From NCBI RefSeq assembly GCF_022701255.1, contig NZ_CP031705.1, positions 1,501,501 to 1,565,500 on the forward strand: a stretch of 64,000 bases of DNA, given 5' to 3'. This DNA comes from Microcoleus vaginatus HSN003. GTDB lineage: Bacteria > Cyanobacteriota > Cyanobacteriia > Cyanobacteriales > Microcoleaceae. How positions within the stretch are numbered: the stretch's first letter is position 1; every line of letters starts with the position of its first letter. A program made the position numbers and the translations under genes. The notes below the pieces were generated by a model. The model was not told the DNA's origin. It was given only the letters and a program-made list of their open reading frames with translations, and ran no database searches. Shown here one piece after another: positions 17,898 through 25,600 of this stretch.

Positions 17898-20066
17898 ATG
17901 GGTAAAGTAGTTGGCATTGACCTCGGAACAACAAACTCAGTAGTAGCCGTCATGGAAGGCGGCAAACCGGTTGTGATTGCCAATGCAGAAGGGATGCGGA
18001 CAACTCCCTCGGTAGTCGCTTTCACAAAGGAAGGAGAACGCCTGGTGGGACAGATGGCCAGACGCCAGACTGTTCTCAACCCGCAAAACACCTTTTACGC
18101 CGTCAAGCGGTACATCGGACGCAAATATACCGAACTGACTCCAGAATCAAAACGCGTCCCTTACACAACTCGCCGCGACGAAAACGGGAACATCAAAATC
18201 AAGTGTCCCCGCCTGAAAAAAGATTTTGCCCCAGAGGAAATTTCGGCGATGGTTTTGCGGAAACTGGCCGATGAAGCCAGCCGCTATCTGGGACAAGAGG
18301 TAACGGGGGCTGTAATTACTGTTCCCGCTTATTTCAACGACTCGCAGCGACAGGCGACGCGCGATGCGGGACGAATTGCCGGACTTGATGTTAAGCGGAT
18401 TTTAAATGAGCCGACGGCGGCTTCTTTGGCTTACGGTTTGGAGAGGCGAGAAAGTCAAACTATTTTAGTGTTTGATTTGGGCGGCGGTACTTTTGATGTG
18501 TCGATTTTAGACGTGGGAGACGGAGTATTTGAAGTTAAAGCAACTAGCGGCGATACTCAATTAGGTGGCAATGATTTTGACTCCAAAATTGTTGACTGGT
18601 TGGCAGAACAATTCTTAGAAAAAGAAGGAATTGATTTGCGGCGCAACCGCCAAGCTCTGCAGCGCTTGATCGAAGCGGCTGAAAAAGCCAAGATTGAACT
18701 GTCGGGAGTCGGTGTTACGGAGATTAATTTGCCGTTTATCGATGCGAATGAAGATGGGCCTTTGCATCTGGAAACGCGGCTGACTCGCGGTCAATTTGAG
18801 GGCCTGTGCACTGATTTGGTGCAGCGGTTGCGGCGGCCGGTGAAACAAGCTTTGGCTGATGCAAGTTTGAGTCCTTCTCGCATTGATGAAGTTGTGTTAG
18901 TCGGCGGTTCAACTCGCATTCCTTTGGTGCAGGAAGTTGTTCGCAGTTTGATCGATCGAGAACCCAATCAAAATGTGAATCCCGATGAAGTTGTGGCGGT
19001 GGGTGCGGCAATTCAGGCGGGGATTTTGGGTGGCGATGTCCGCGATGTGCTGCTGTTGGATGTGACGCCGCTGTCGCTGGGTTTGGAAACTATCGGCGGG
19101 GTGATGAAAAAACTGATTCCTCGCAATACTACTATTCCCGTCAGGCGATCGGACATTTTTTCGACTGCTGAAAACAACCAAACTGTGGTAGAAATTCACG
19201 TAATCCAAGGGGAACGGGAATTAGGCAGAGATAATAAGTCTTTGGGACGGTTTAAACTAACTGGAATTCCGCCGGCACCGCGAGGGATTCCGCAGGTGCA
19301 AGTAGCTTTTGATATTGATGCTAACGGGATGCTGTTGGTGACTGCTTTGGACAAAACTACCGGCAGGGAACAAAGCATTACTGTGCAAGGTGCTTCGACG
19401 CTGACTCAGCAGGAAGTGAATCAAATGATTCGCGATGCGGAACAGTTTGCTCAAGCTGATAAGTTGCAGCGGGAAAAGGTGGAAAAACGCAATCGCGCTG
19501 AAGCTTTAGCTTATCAAGCCGAGCGGCAGTTGCGGGAAGTTGCGCTCGATCGGGGAATGCAGTTTGCTCAAAGAAGTCGCCAGCGAATTGAAACTTTAAT
19601 TCGGGAATTGCGAGACAGTTTGGAACGCAACGATGAGCGGGGAGTTGACCAAGTTGGTTCGGATTTGCAGGATGCTCTTTACGATTTGAGCCGAGAAGTT
19701 TCCGCGTTTGCGATGGATGACGATGATGACGATTTCTTTGAGTCTGTGAAGCGGACTTTTACGGGCGACGGTACGAAGCGGCGCAGCGATGACAGCAGCT
19801 ATTATACCAATGCTAAGCCGTACAGGCGATCGACTGTTGAGCCAATTCCCGATCGCCCATACGATCGTATGAACGATCGTATGGGTGATCGCATGGGCGA
19901 TCGCATGGGCGATCGTATGGGCGATCGTATGGGCGATCGCATGGGCGATCGTATGGGCGATCGTATGGGCGATCGTATGGGCGATCGTAGAAGCAGTGCT
20001 AATCGCCCGAGTCGCCCTTATCAAAATCAAAGCGACGATTGGGATGATGACGACGATTGGTTGTAA
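17898..20066 (+). CDS. dnaK: Hsp70 chaperone, DnaK3 type
   Basis: The 722-residue Hsp70 begins [20 protein letters not shown] (ATPase phosphate-1 motif), with [12 protein letters not shown] near 195 and [14 protein letters not shown] near 335. Features such as [16 protein letters not shown] (112-127) and a long extra C-terminus match the cyanobacterial DnaK3 subfamily, the thylakoid-associated, essential paralogue. The substrate domain is about 390-510 and the lid follows. Instead of an EEVD-like end, the tail (about 615-722) is acidic and basic blocks around nine MGDR tetrapeptides (658-697), encoded by overlapping GCGATCGC-like sites. A good Shine-Dalgarno AGGAGA lies 9 bases upstream. dnaJ follows 124 bases later. 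Confidence 0.95.
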   Translation: MGKVVGIDLGTTNSVVAVMEGGKPVVIANAEGMRTTPSVVAFTKEGERLVGQMARRQTVLNPQNTFYAVKRYIGRKYTELTPESKRVPYTTRRDENGNIKIKCPRLKKDFAPEEISAMVLRKLADEASRYLGQEVTGAVITVPAYFNDSQRQATRDAGRIAGLDVKRILNEPTAASLAYGLERRESQTILVFDLGGGTFDVSILDVGDGVFEVKATSGDTQLGGNDFDSKIVDWLAEQFLEKEGIDLRRNRQALQRLIEAAEKAKIELSGVGVTEINLPFIDANEDGPLHLETRLTRGQFEGLCTDLVQRLRRPVKQALADASLSPSRIDEVVLVGGSTRIPLVQEVVRSLIDREPNQNVNPDEVVAVGAAIQAGILGGDVRDVLLLDVTPLSLGLETIGGVMKKLIPRNTTIPVRRSDIFSTAENNQTVVEIHVIQGERELGRDNKSLGRFKLTGIPPAPRGIPQVQVAFDIDANGMLLVTALDKTTGREQSITVQGASTLTQQEVNQMIRDAEQFAQADKLQREKVEKRNRAEALAYQAERQLREVALDRGMQFAQRSRQRIETLIRELRDSLERNDERGVDQVGSDLQDALYDLSREVSAFAMDDDDDDFFESVKRTFTGDGTKRRSDDSSYYTNAKPYRRSTVEPIPDRPYDRMNDRMGDRMGDRMGDRMGDRMGDRMGDRMGDRMGDRMGDRRSSANRPSRPYQNQSDDWDDDDDWL
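19867..19989 (+). repeat. 12-bp tandem repeat of GCGATCGTATGG units in the dnaK tail
   Basis: About ten 12-bp units GCGATCG(T/C)ATGG encode MGDR repeats. Each unit carries GCGATCG(T/C), i.e. the highly iterated palindrome HIP1 or a one-base variant, so the genome's favoured octamer has apparently been amplified in coding sequence. Confidence 0.9.
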
Positions 20067-20069
20067 TTA

Positions 20070-20188
20070 GTGGTTAGTCATTAGTCCCTAGTCATTAGTC
20101 CCTAGTTTGAAGCAGGGAAGCAGCATGACTAATGACTAATGACTAATAATTAATAACTAATGACTAATAACTAATGACTAATGACTAA
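20070..20188. repeat. TAATGAC/TAGTCAT heptamer-type repeat between dnaK and dnaJ
   Basis: Degenerate tandem TAGTCATTAGTCC and TAATGACTAATGACTAAT units fill nearly all of the dnaK-dnaJ gap. The plus-strand ATG of dnaJ lies immediately after the last unit, so no normal leader or ribosome-binding site can be seen. Confidence 0.8.
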
Positions 20189-20190
20189 CT

Positions 20191-21414
20191 ATGCAGAATT
20201 TTCGCAATTACTATCTAATTTTGGGAGTGCCCAAAGATGCTACGGCTGATGAGATAAAAAAAGCCTATCGACGGCTAGCCAGACAGTTACACCCTGACGT
20301 AAATCCAGGTGATAAATCTGCTGAAGATAGGTTTAAGGATATTAATGAAGCTTATGATATTCTTTCCGATATCGACAAGCGGGCTCAATACGATCAGTTT
20401 AGTAAATTCTGGAAACAAAAGGGATTTCAAGGAAAGCAAGGGGTGCGACTTCCCAATTTCAAAACTTGGGGAAACAGTAAAGCTACCCGCAAAAAACCGG
20501 CCGAAGATGTCGATTTTAGTGATTACTCGGATTTTAATAAATTTCTTGACCAAGTGCTCGGAAGACGCCGGGAAGTGAGGATGGCGACAGCGAATGATGC
20601 AGCGGGAGTAGCCTCCTCTGAACCGTGGAGTACGGCTTCTAAGAAAACGAGTTATGTTGCTAATTCTCGCCCACCTAGAAGGGATTTCGACGATCGCGAA
20701 ATGCGACGGGATTTGGACGATCGCGAAACGCGACGAGATTTCGACGATCGCGAAATGCGACGGGATTTCGATAATCCGGAAATGCGACGGGAAACAGTCG
20801 ATCGCGAAATGCGACGGGAGATAGTCGATCGCGAAATCAGAAGGGATATAGCCGATCGCGAAATGCGACGGGAAATTAGGGAAACAGTCGAGCGCGAAAC
20901 GAGAAGAGATATTGAGGCCAGACTAACTCTGCCTTTGGAAAGAGCTTATTCGGGCGGTACGGAGCGAATTCGTCTGGAAGATGGGCGAGCGATCGAGGTG
21001 AATCTGCCTCCTGCTATGGTATCAGGCCAGCGGATTCGCTTGCGAAATCAAGGTATGGGCGGCGGGGATTTATATTTGAAAATCACGGTTTCTCCCCATC
21101 CATTTTTTCGATTGGAAATGTCAGATATTTGCTGCGAATTGCCTCTGACTCCCAGCGAAGCGGTGTTAGGCGGAGATATTGAAGTACCGACGCTGGATGG
21201 CCTGGTAAAGATGAAATTGCCACCGGCAGTAACCTCTGGAAAGCGGTTGCGGCTGGCTAACAAGGGCTATCCGACGGGAAATGGCGATCGGGGCGATCAA
21301 TTGGTAGAAATTCAGGTGTTAATTCCCAAAGAAATTAGTGAGGAGGAACGGGAATTATACGAAAAGTTGCGGCAGGTTGAGTCTTTTAAACCGCGTCAGG
21401 ATTTATCGGTTTAA
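20191..21414 (+). CDS. dnaJ: DnaJ-type co-chaperone without zinc finger
   Basis: The 407-residue protein has a J domain (residues 5-70) with HPD at 34-36, and a C-terminal substrate domain (about 240-395: LTLPLERAYSGGTERIRLED, GGGDLYLKITVSPHPFFRLE). There is no CxxCxGxG zinc-finger block, so this is a type B (DnaJ3/CbpA-like) co-chaperone. It probably works with the DnaK3 encoded just upstream. The linker (about 165-242) consists of repeated DREMRRD-like heptapeptides built from GATCGCGAAATGCGACGG units, giving a highly charged helix. Both chaperone genes therefore carry expansions based on the same GCGATCGC-type sequence. Confidence 0.93.
   Translation: MQNFRNYYLILGVPKDATADEIKKAYRRLARQLHPDVNPGDKSAEDRFKDINEAYDILSDIDKRAQYDQFSKFWKQKGFQGKQGVRLPNFKTWGNSKATRKKPAEDVDFSDYSDFNKFLDQVLGRRREVRMATANDAAGVASSEPWSTASKKTSYVANSRPPRRDFDDREMRRDLDDRETRRDFDDREMRRDFDNPEMRRETVDREMRREIVDREIRRDIADREMRREIRETVERETRRDIEARLTLPLERAYSGGTERIRLEDGRAIEVNLPPAMVSGQRIRLRNQGMGGGDLYLKITVSPHPFFRLEMSDICCELPLTPSEAVLGGDIEVPTLDGLVKMKLPPAVTSGKRLRLANKGYPTGNGDRGDQLVEIQVLIPKEISEEERELYEKLRQVESFKPRQDLSV
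20683..20910 (+). repeat. 27-30 bp degenerate tandem repeat in the dnaJ linker
   Basis: About eight units of GATTTCGACGATCGCGAAAT GCGACGG or variants, each containing GATCGC. Encodes DDREMRRDF-type repeats, predicted to form a charged alpha helix. Confidence 0.85.
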
Positions 21415-21442
21415 TGTAGAGTACGCAAGGCGCCCGTTTAAT

Positions 21443-21479
21443 TTAGTAGGGGCGCAATAATGCGCGCCTTACTACTAAT
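21443..21479. terminator. Hairpin downstream of dnaJ, possible terminator
   Basis: TTAGTAGGGGCGC pairs with GCGCGCCTTACTACTAA around AATAAT. No T-run follows. The remaining 21480-21798 shows no gene; GATATCAAATCCGTTGGTAT there is a stray repeat-like fragment and AGGAG at about 21782 serves the next gene. Confidence 0.35.
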
Positions 21480-21798
21480 TGTGTACGAAAAATTAGGAGA
21501 TGCTTGGCTAAATTTTACTGACATATCACATTTAGCCACTTGGCTGTAAATAGATGATATCAAATCCGTTGGTATCGGAATTATTCATCTCTCGTTTTTC
21601 TAACTCAGCGCCCTCTGCATTAAGAGCAGTTTAATCATTCCGAAACAACCATAAACGATATGATTTGTCGCCAGAATAGCCGATCGCACTTTCAGCAATC
21701 GTCGCTCACATAAGTAAAATTACTGTTGTGATTATTCCTGAACTAGCAGAGAATTAACAATAAGGTAATTTTCCCCCAATCAGGAGCAGTCTGCCGCC

Positions 21799-24234
21799 AT
21801 GACTCAAATGCCCCCTCAATGCACCAGTCTGCAAGAGCAAGTTGATTCTTTAGTGCAACTGCTGCGTCAGGAATCGTCTTTGCGACAACAAGATATCACG
21901 GCGGTACAAGCTTCTCTAAAAAAGGCAATTTCTCCTGAGTTTGAAATTGTGTTTGCTGGCGCTTTCAGTGCGGGAAAATCTATGTTAATTAATGCTTTGC
22001 TGGAGCGAGAATTGCTCTACAGTGCAGAAGGACACGCGACAGGTACGGAATGTTATATCGCCTTTGCTGAGCCGGAAAAAGAGCGCGTTGTTCTCACTTT
22101 TTTGAGTGAATTTGAGATTAGCCAGCAAGCTTCTGTGCTTTGCCATCAGTTAGGTTTAACTACTGAACTTAATATTAATCAAACAGATGTAGTGTCGCTG
22201 TTGTCTCAGGGATGTAACATAATTATTCAAACGGAAGGCGGCGAAAATAAATCCGAGCTAGCCAAAAAAGCTAAGGCTTTGATGCTGCTGTTAGAAGGTT
22301 TTGAGGCAAATCGTGATCGCATCCAAACTCTCGAAAACGCTACCTACTCGATGGAACAGTTTAACTTTTCCAATCTCAAGGAAGCTGCTAGTTATGCCCG
22401 GCGCGGTAGCAACAGTGCTGTACTCAAGCGAGTAGAATATTACTGTTATCATCCGCTGCTGGAAGATGGCAATATTATTATCGATACGCCGGGAATTGAT
22501 GCGCCGGTGCAGCGGGATGCAGAATTGACTTATGATAAGATTGAAAGCCCCGATACTTCGGCGGTTGTCTGCGTTTTGAAAGCGGCTTCGTCTGGGGAAA
22601 TGACGACGGAAGAAACCGAGTTGATGGAAAAAACACGGGGAAATCCGGGAATTCGCGATCGACTGTTTTACATTTTCAACCGCATCGACGAAACTTGGTA
22701 CAACACGCAACTGCGACAGCGCTTAGAAAATTTGATTAATTCGGACTTTCGCGATACCGCGAGAGTTTACAAAACTAGCGGATTGTTGGGATTTTACGGA
22801 AGTTTGATTCGAGGGACAACAGGGCGCGATCGCTTTGGTTTAAATACAATCTTTGCCACCAGTCAACGGGGAGTTTCTGGAGATGATAAATTAGATTCAG
22901 AATTGCTCGGTAATAGTGAAGAGACTCCGCAATTTGTTAGTGAATTTAATCGCTACTGTGCGAATTCCGGCAAGCTATCTCCGAGCAGATTTCGCATTTC
23001 AGTTAACAGCTACGAAACACCCAATGAAAACTACGTGCGGATTCTTGCAGAGCAAGGACAACCATTAATTGGTCAATTAATTCAAGATAGCGGAATAGAA
23101 GATTTTCGCACAGCCATCACCCGTTACCTCACAGAAGAAAAACGCCCGCAACTGTTCAAAAATTTAGCTGACGACTTAGAAGACTTGTGCATTCAACTGC
23201 GGAAACATTACCAAACAATTCAGCGGAATTTGGACAGCCAGCCCCGCGAAATTGAAGCGATGAAAGCACAGGAACTTTTGCGGCTAAATCAAGAATTGCA
23301 GCAAGTTGGGGAGGAATTTCGCGAACATATCGCCGAAGAAGTCAATGAAATGATTATGAATAAATGCGAGATTTTCGATATAGACTTTCGGCAACTGCAA
23401 TCTCGGATGATTCGGCGCTTGGATGAATTGTTAGATGGATTTTCTGTTGAGGCGGCTTACGGACGCACTTTGCGGAATCATCCCCGCAATGCGACAGCAC
23501 CTTTAATTGCGGTTTTAGTGGAAGCACTTTATTATTTAGCGAATCAGTTGGAAGATATTTTAGTAGAGGCTACTAAGTCACTGGTTGATAATTATTTCCA
23601 GTATTTGAAAGATAGCGTTCGCAAGTCTGAATACTATCGATTACTTTATCGGTTGTTGGGGAACGACGGGGGAATTGAACAGCAGTTAGAGGAGTTATCA
23701 AAGCGGGTTTCTGATGCTTTGGTAAATGCGGCGGGCGTTGAGTGCGATCGCTACGTGCGAGAAAGTCCCCGTTTTTACGACGAAGGCACATTTTCGATTT
23801 ATCAATTCCGGGAAACATTGCAGCAAACTTCTCAAGGTTACGACTGCGAAAACATGGTTGACGCCCAACCTGCAATTCGGCAATTATTGCGGCTGGATTT
23901 TGAGCCGAAAGTATCTAGAACTATTCGGCAAACTTTCCGCCAAACTGTCAACCAAACCCTGAAAGAGCATTTGTTGCCACTGGCCCAAAAGCAAGCTGAT
24001 GATATTTTGCAGAAATACAGTCAAGCCCGCGATTATTTGGAGCAAACTTTGGCACAGGAGGCGGAGGAAAAGATTGCCCGCAACCAGCGGCTGCAAGCTG
24101 AGAATGAGCAGAAAATTCAAGAGTACGATCGGGCGGTTTCTGGGATTAATAGTTGTTTGCAGGCGATGAAGTTGCACGAGCATTTGTTGCCAGTAATTGC
24201 ACAAAATGATGGTGTTTCGGTGGATGGTGAATGA
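21799..24234 (+). CDS. Bacterial dynamin-like GTPase
   Basis: The 811-residue protein has a dynamin-type GTPase domain: P-loop GAFSAGKS at 54-61, a switch threonine in GHATGTECYIAF, DTPG at 229-232 and NRID at 294-297 in the place of the usual TKxD. Long helical regions follow (about 430-540 and 715-800), with a hydrophobic stretch TAPLIAVLVEALYYLANQLE (about 560-580) that may be the membrane paddle. This fits the membrane-remodelling BDLP class, first structurally described in Nostoc punctiforme. AGGAG precedes the ATG by about 12 bases. It is a separate unit after dnaK-dnaJ. GTP hydrolysis should drive assembly on membranes; the target membrane is unknown. Confidence 0.88.
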   Translation: MTQMPPQCTSLQEQVDSLVQLLRQESSLRQQDITAVQASLKKAISPEFEIVFAGAFSAGKSMLINALLERELLYSAEGHATGTECYIAFAEPEKERVVLTFLSEFEISQQASVLCHQLGLTTELNINQTDVVSLLSQGCNIIIQTEGGENKSELAKKAKALMLLLEGFEANRDRIQTLENATYSMEQFNFSNLKEAASYARRGSNSAVLKRVEYYCYHPLLEDGNIIIDTPGIDAPVQRDAELTYDKIESPDTSAVVCVLKAASSGEMTTEETELMEKTRGNPGIRDRLFYIFNRIDETWYNTQLRQRLENLINSDFRDTARVYKTSGLLGFYGSLIRGTTGRDRFGLNTIFATSQRGVSGDDKLDSELLGNSEETPQFVSEFNRYCANSGKLSPSRFRISVNSYETPNENYVRILAEQGQPLIGQLIQDSGIEDFRTAITRYLTEEKRPQLFKNLADDLEDLCIQLRKHYQTIQRNLDSQPREIEAMKAQELLRLNQELQQVGEEFREHIAEEVNEMIMNKCEIFDIDFRQLQSRMIRRLDELLDGFSVEAAYGRTLRNHPRNATAPLIAVLVEALYYLANQLEDILVEATKSLVDNYFQYLKDSVRKSEYYRLLYRLLGNDGGIEQQLEELSKRVSDALVNAAGVECDRYVRESPRFYDEGTFSIYQFRETLQQTSQGYDCENMVDAQPAIRQLLRLDFEPKVSRTIRQTFRQTVNQTLKEHLLPLAQKQADDILQKYSQARDYLEQTLAQEAEEKIARNQRLQAENEQKIQEYDRAVSGINSCLQAMKLHEHLLPVIAQNDGVSVDGE

Positions 24235-24333
24235 TTGCAATTTTGGCGATCGGAAATCGGCGATTTCCAATCGCCCGCTATCTTTATTGTGTTTATTATG
24301 CTACAATAGCCAACAAAGAGCGACTTTAATCCT

Positions 24334-24522
24334 ATGAACATTCGCGAAAAACTTTTAACAATAATCGAACAACTTCCAGAGGATAAGTTAGCAACACTTC
24401 TGAACATAGCCCTATTCTTTAAAAGTGGGAAAGAATCTGTTCAACCGATGCTTGTATCCCAAGCTTATCAAGATTGGCTGAGTGCGGAAAATGACATTTT
24501 TGACGAAATATTTGCCGACTGA
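24334..24522 (+). CDS. Small antitoxin-like protein
   Basis: The 62-residue product MNIREKLLTIIEQLPEDKLA and following has a helical N-terminus EQLPEDKLATLLNIALFF, the pattern found in short orphan antitoxins and DUF2281-type proteins, with an acidic tail DIFDEIFAD. No toxin gene follows; the next gene is the KGK protein. Coding status is supported by position and codon pattern only. Confidence 0.5.
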   Translation: MNIREKLLTIIEQLPEDKLATLLNIALFFKSGKESVQPMLVSQAYQDWLSAENDIFDEIFAD

Positions 24523-24532
24523 GCCATCAAAG

Positions 24533-24566
24533 ATCCGCGTTAATTCGCGTTCATCTGCGGTTAAAA
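24533..24566. repeat. Leader repeat, copy 1, before the KGK gene
   Basis: ATCCGCGTTAATTCGCGTTC followed by ATCTGCGGTTAAAA ends three bases before the ATG region of the next gene and recurs as an exact copy at 25048-25081, again just before a start codon. Confidence 0.85.
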
Positions 24567-24569
24567 CTC

Positions 24570-25037
24570 ATGGCTAAAAAACCTATTAGGTTAGATATCA
24601 ATATGGAAGAGAAATTTGATTTTCACAACTGCGGTAATGAGGATGCTTTATCTTTCGGTAACGCAATGCTTAAAGTAGAAAAACTAAAGGAAACAGTAAA
24701 TGGAGTTTTGCCTGAATATGGGTTAGGAGAGAAACTAACTCACTTGTTGAATCAACAAAAGCTCTACATTTATGTAGGTTCAAATACTGACCAACAACCT
24801 AATGCTTATGAGAACTGGTTTGGTGAAGGTATAGATTGTGAAATTCTCAGAGTGGGTGCTCAGGGCTGGAAGAAAGGAAAGATGAAGCTCAAACTCAATG
24901 TCACTATAGAGTTTTGCCCAGACGAACCTGAAGTAGAAGAAACACCAGAAAACAACGAATCAGAAACTAGCAAACCCGAATCTCCCCTTGACGATTTGCG
25001 CCGCCAACTTCTCAATCAAGACAACTCACCCAGCTAA
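24570..25037 (+). CDS. KGK-domain protein
   Basis: The 155-residue protein has a KGK domain (about 15-118), named for the motif seen here as GWKKGKMKLKLNVTIEFCPD. Upstream it has NEDALSFGNAMLKVEKLKE and an NWFGEGIDCEILRVG segment as in other members (PF08872). The domain is found almost only in cyanobacteria and its function is unknown. The C-terminal 45 residues are acidic and disordered (EETPENNESETSK). Its start lies directly after a repeat shared with the next gene, so the two may have been placed behind the same mobile leader. Confidence 0.8.
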   Translation: MAKKPIRLDINMEEKFDFHNCGNEDALSFGNAMLKVEKLKETVNGVLPEYGLGEKLTHLLNQQKLYIYVGSNTDQQPNAYENWFGEGIDCEILRVGAQGWKKGKMKLKLNVTIEFCPDEPEVEETPENNESETSKPESPLDDLRRQLLNQDNSPS

Positions 25038-25047
25038 TCCATCAAAC

Positions 25048-25081
25048 ATCCGCGTTAATTCGCGTTCATCTGCGGTTAAAA
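25048..25081. repeat. Leader repeat, copy 2, before the HNH gene
   Basis: Exact repeat of 24533-24566. The copy ends six bases before the ATG of the HNH gene. Confidence 0.85.
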
Positions 25082-25087
25082 ATCATC

Positions 25088-25333
25088 ATGTCTAAAACCC
25101 CCAGAATTCCCATTCCCCCAGAAGTCCGAAAATATGTATTCGATCGCAATAAATACCAGTGCCAAAGCTGCGGCCAAACCAAACTAGAAACCCAACTGAC
25201 GATCGATCATATCATCCCCCTAGCCCGCGGCGGCAGCAACGACATCAGCAACTTGCAAACCCTCTGCGGCACCTGCAACCAAAAGAAAACAGACAAACTA
25301 GACCCCCGCTTCCGCCGTCACTTTGACCTTTGA
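25088..25333 (+). CDS. HNH endonuclease
   Basis: This 81-residue protein is a minimal HNH nuclease: CQSCG (25-29) and CGTCN form the zinc-binding pairs, and TIDHIIPLARGGSNDISNLQ holds the catalytic DH, the asparagine and the loop to the third residue. Proteins of this size cleave DNA as single-domain enzymes; in cyanobacteria they occur alone, as here, or near restriction or homing systems. No intron or intein is visible at this locus. Confidence 0.9.
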   Translation: MSKTPRIPIPPEVRKYVFDRNKYQCQSCGQTKLETQLTIDHIIPLARGGSNDISNLQTLCGTCNQKKTDKLDPRFRRHFDL

Positions 25334-25450
25334 TATTTAACAGTCTAATAAAATCAGCAATTTAAGATTGAAATTGCTAACCTCTGTTCGATCGCACTTT
25401 TAATCCCTAGCTTGGATAACTGTAATGGTGACAAATTGCATCATTGTCAA

Positions 25451-25515
25451 GAACAGGCAAGATGCCTGTTCCACAAGAAAATTTATCTCTTGTGGAACAG
25501 GCATCTTGCCTGTTC
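25451..25515. repeat. 28-bp inverted repeat hairpin
   Basis: GAACAGGCAAGATGCCTGTT CCACAAGA and its exact reverse complement enclose nine bases. The same core occurs at 41442-41584. It lies between the HNH gene and the convergent glycosidase gene and may act as a bidirectional terminator. The first part, AACAGGCATCTTGCCTGTT, is itself a palindrome. Confidence 0.85.
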
Positions 25516-25600
25516 CTAAGCAAGTAATTGAGAATGGTGCAACATCTCAGTTACATCCGTTACATCCGTGGAGCGAATCCGTTGCTAAACTTCCTTCTTC

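Noticed and set aside
19596..20070. Antisense and alternative-frame proteins with IAHTIAH and WAIVWAI repeats over the dnaK tail
   Set aside because: They result from the 12-bp repeat being open in several frames; the sense frame is dnaK.
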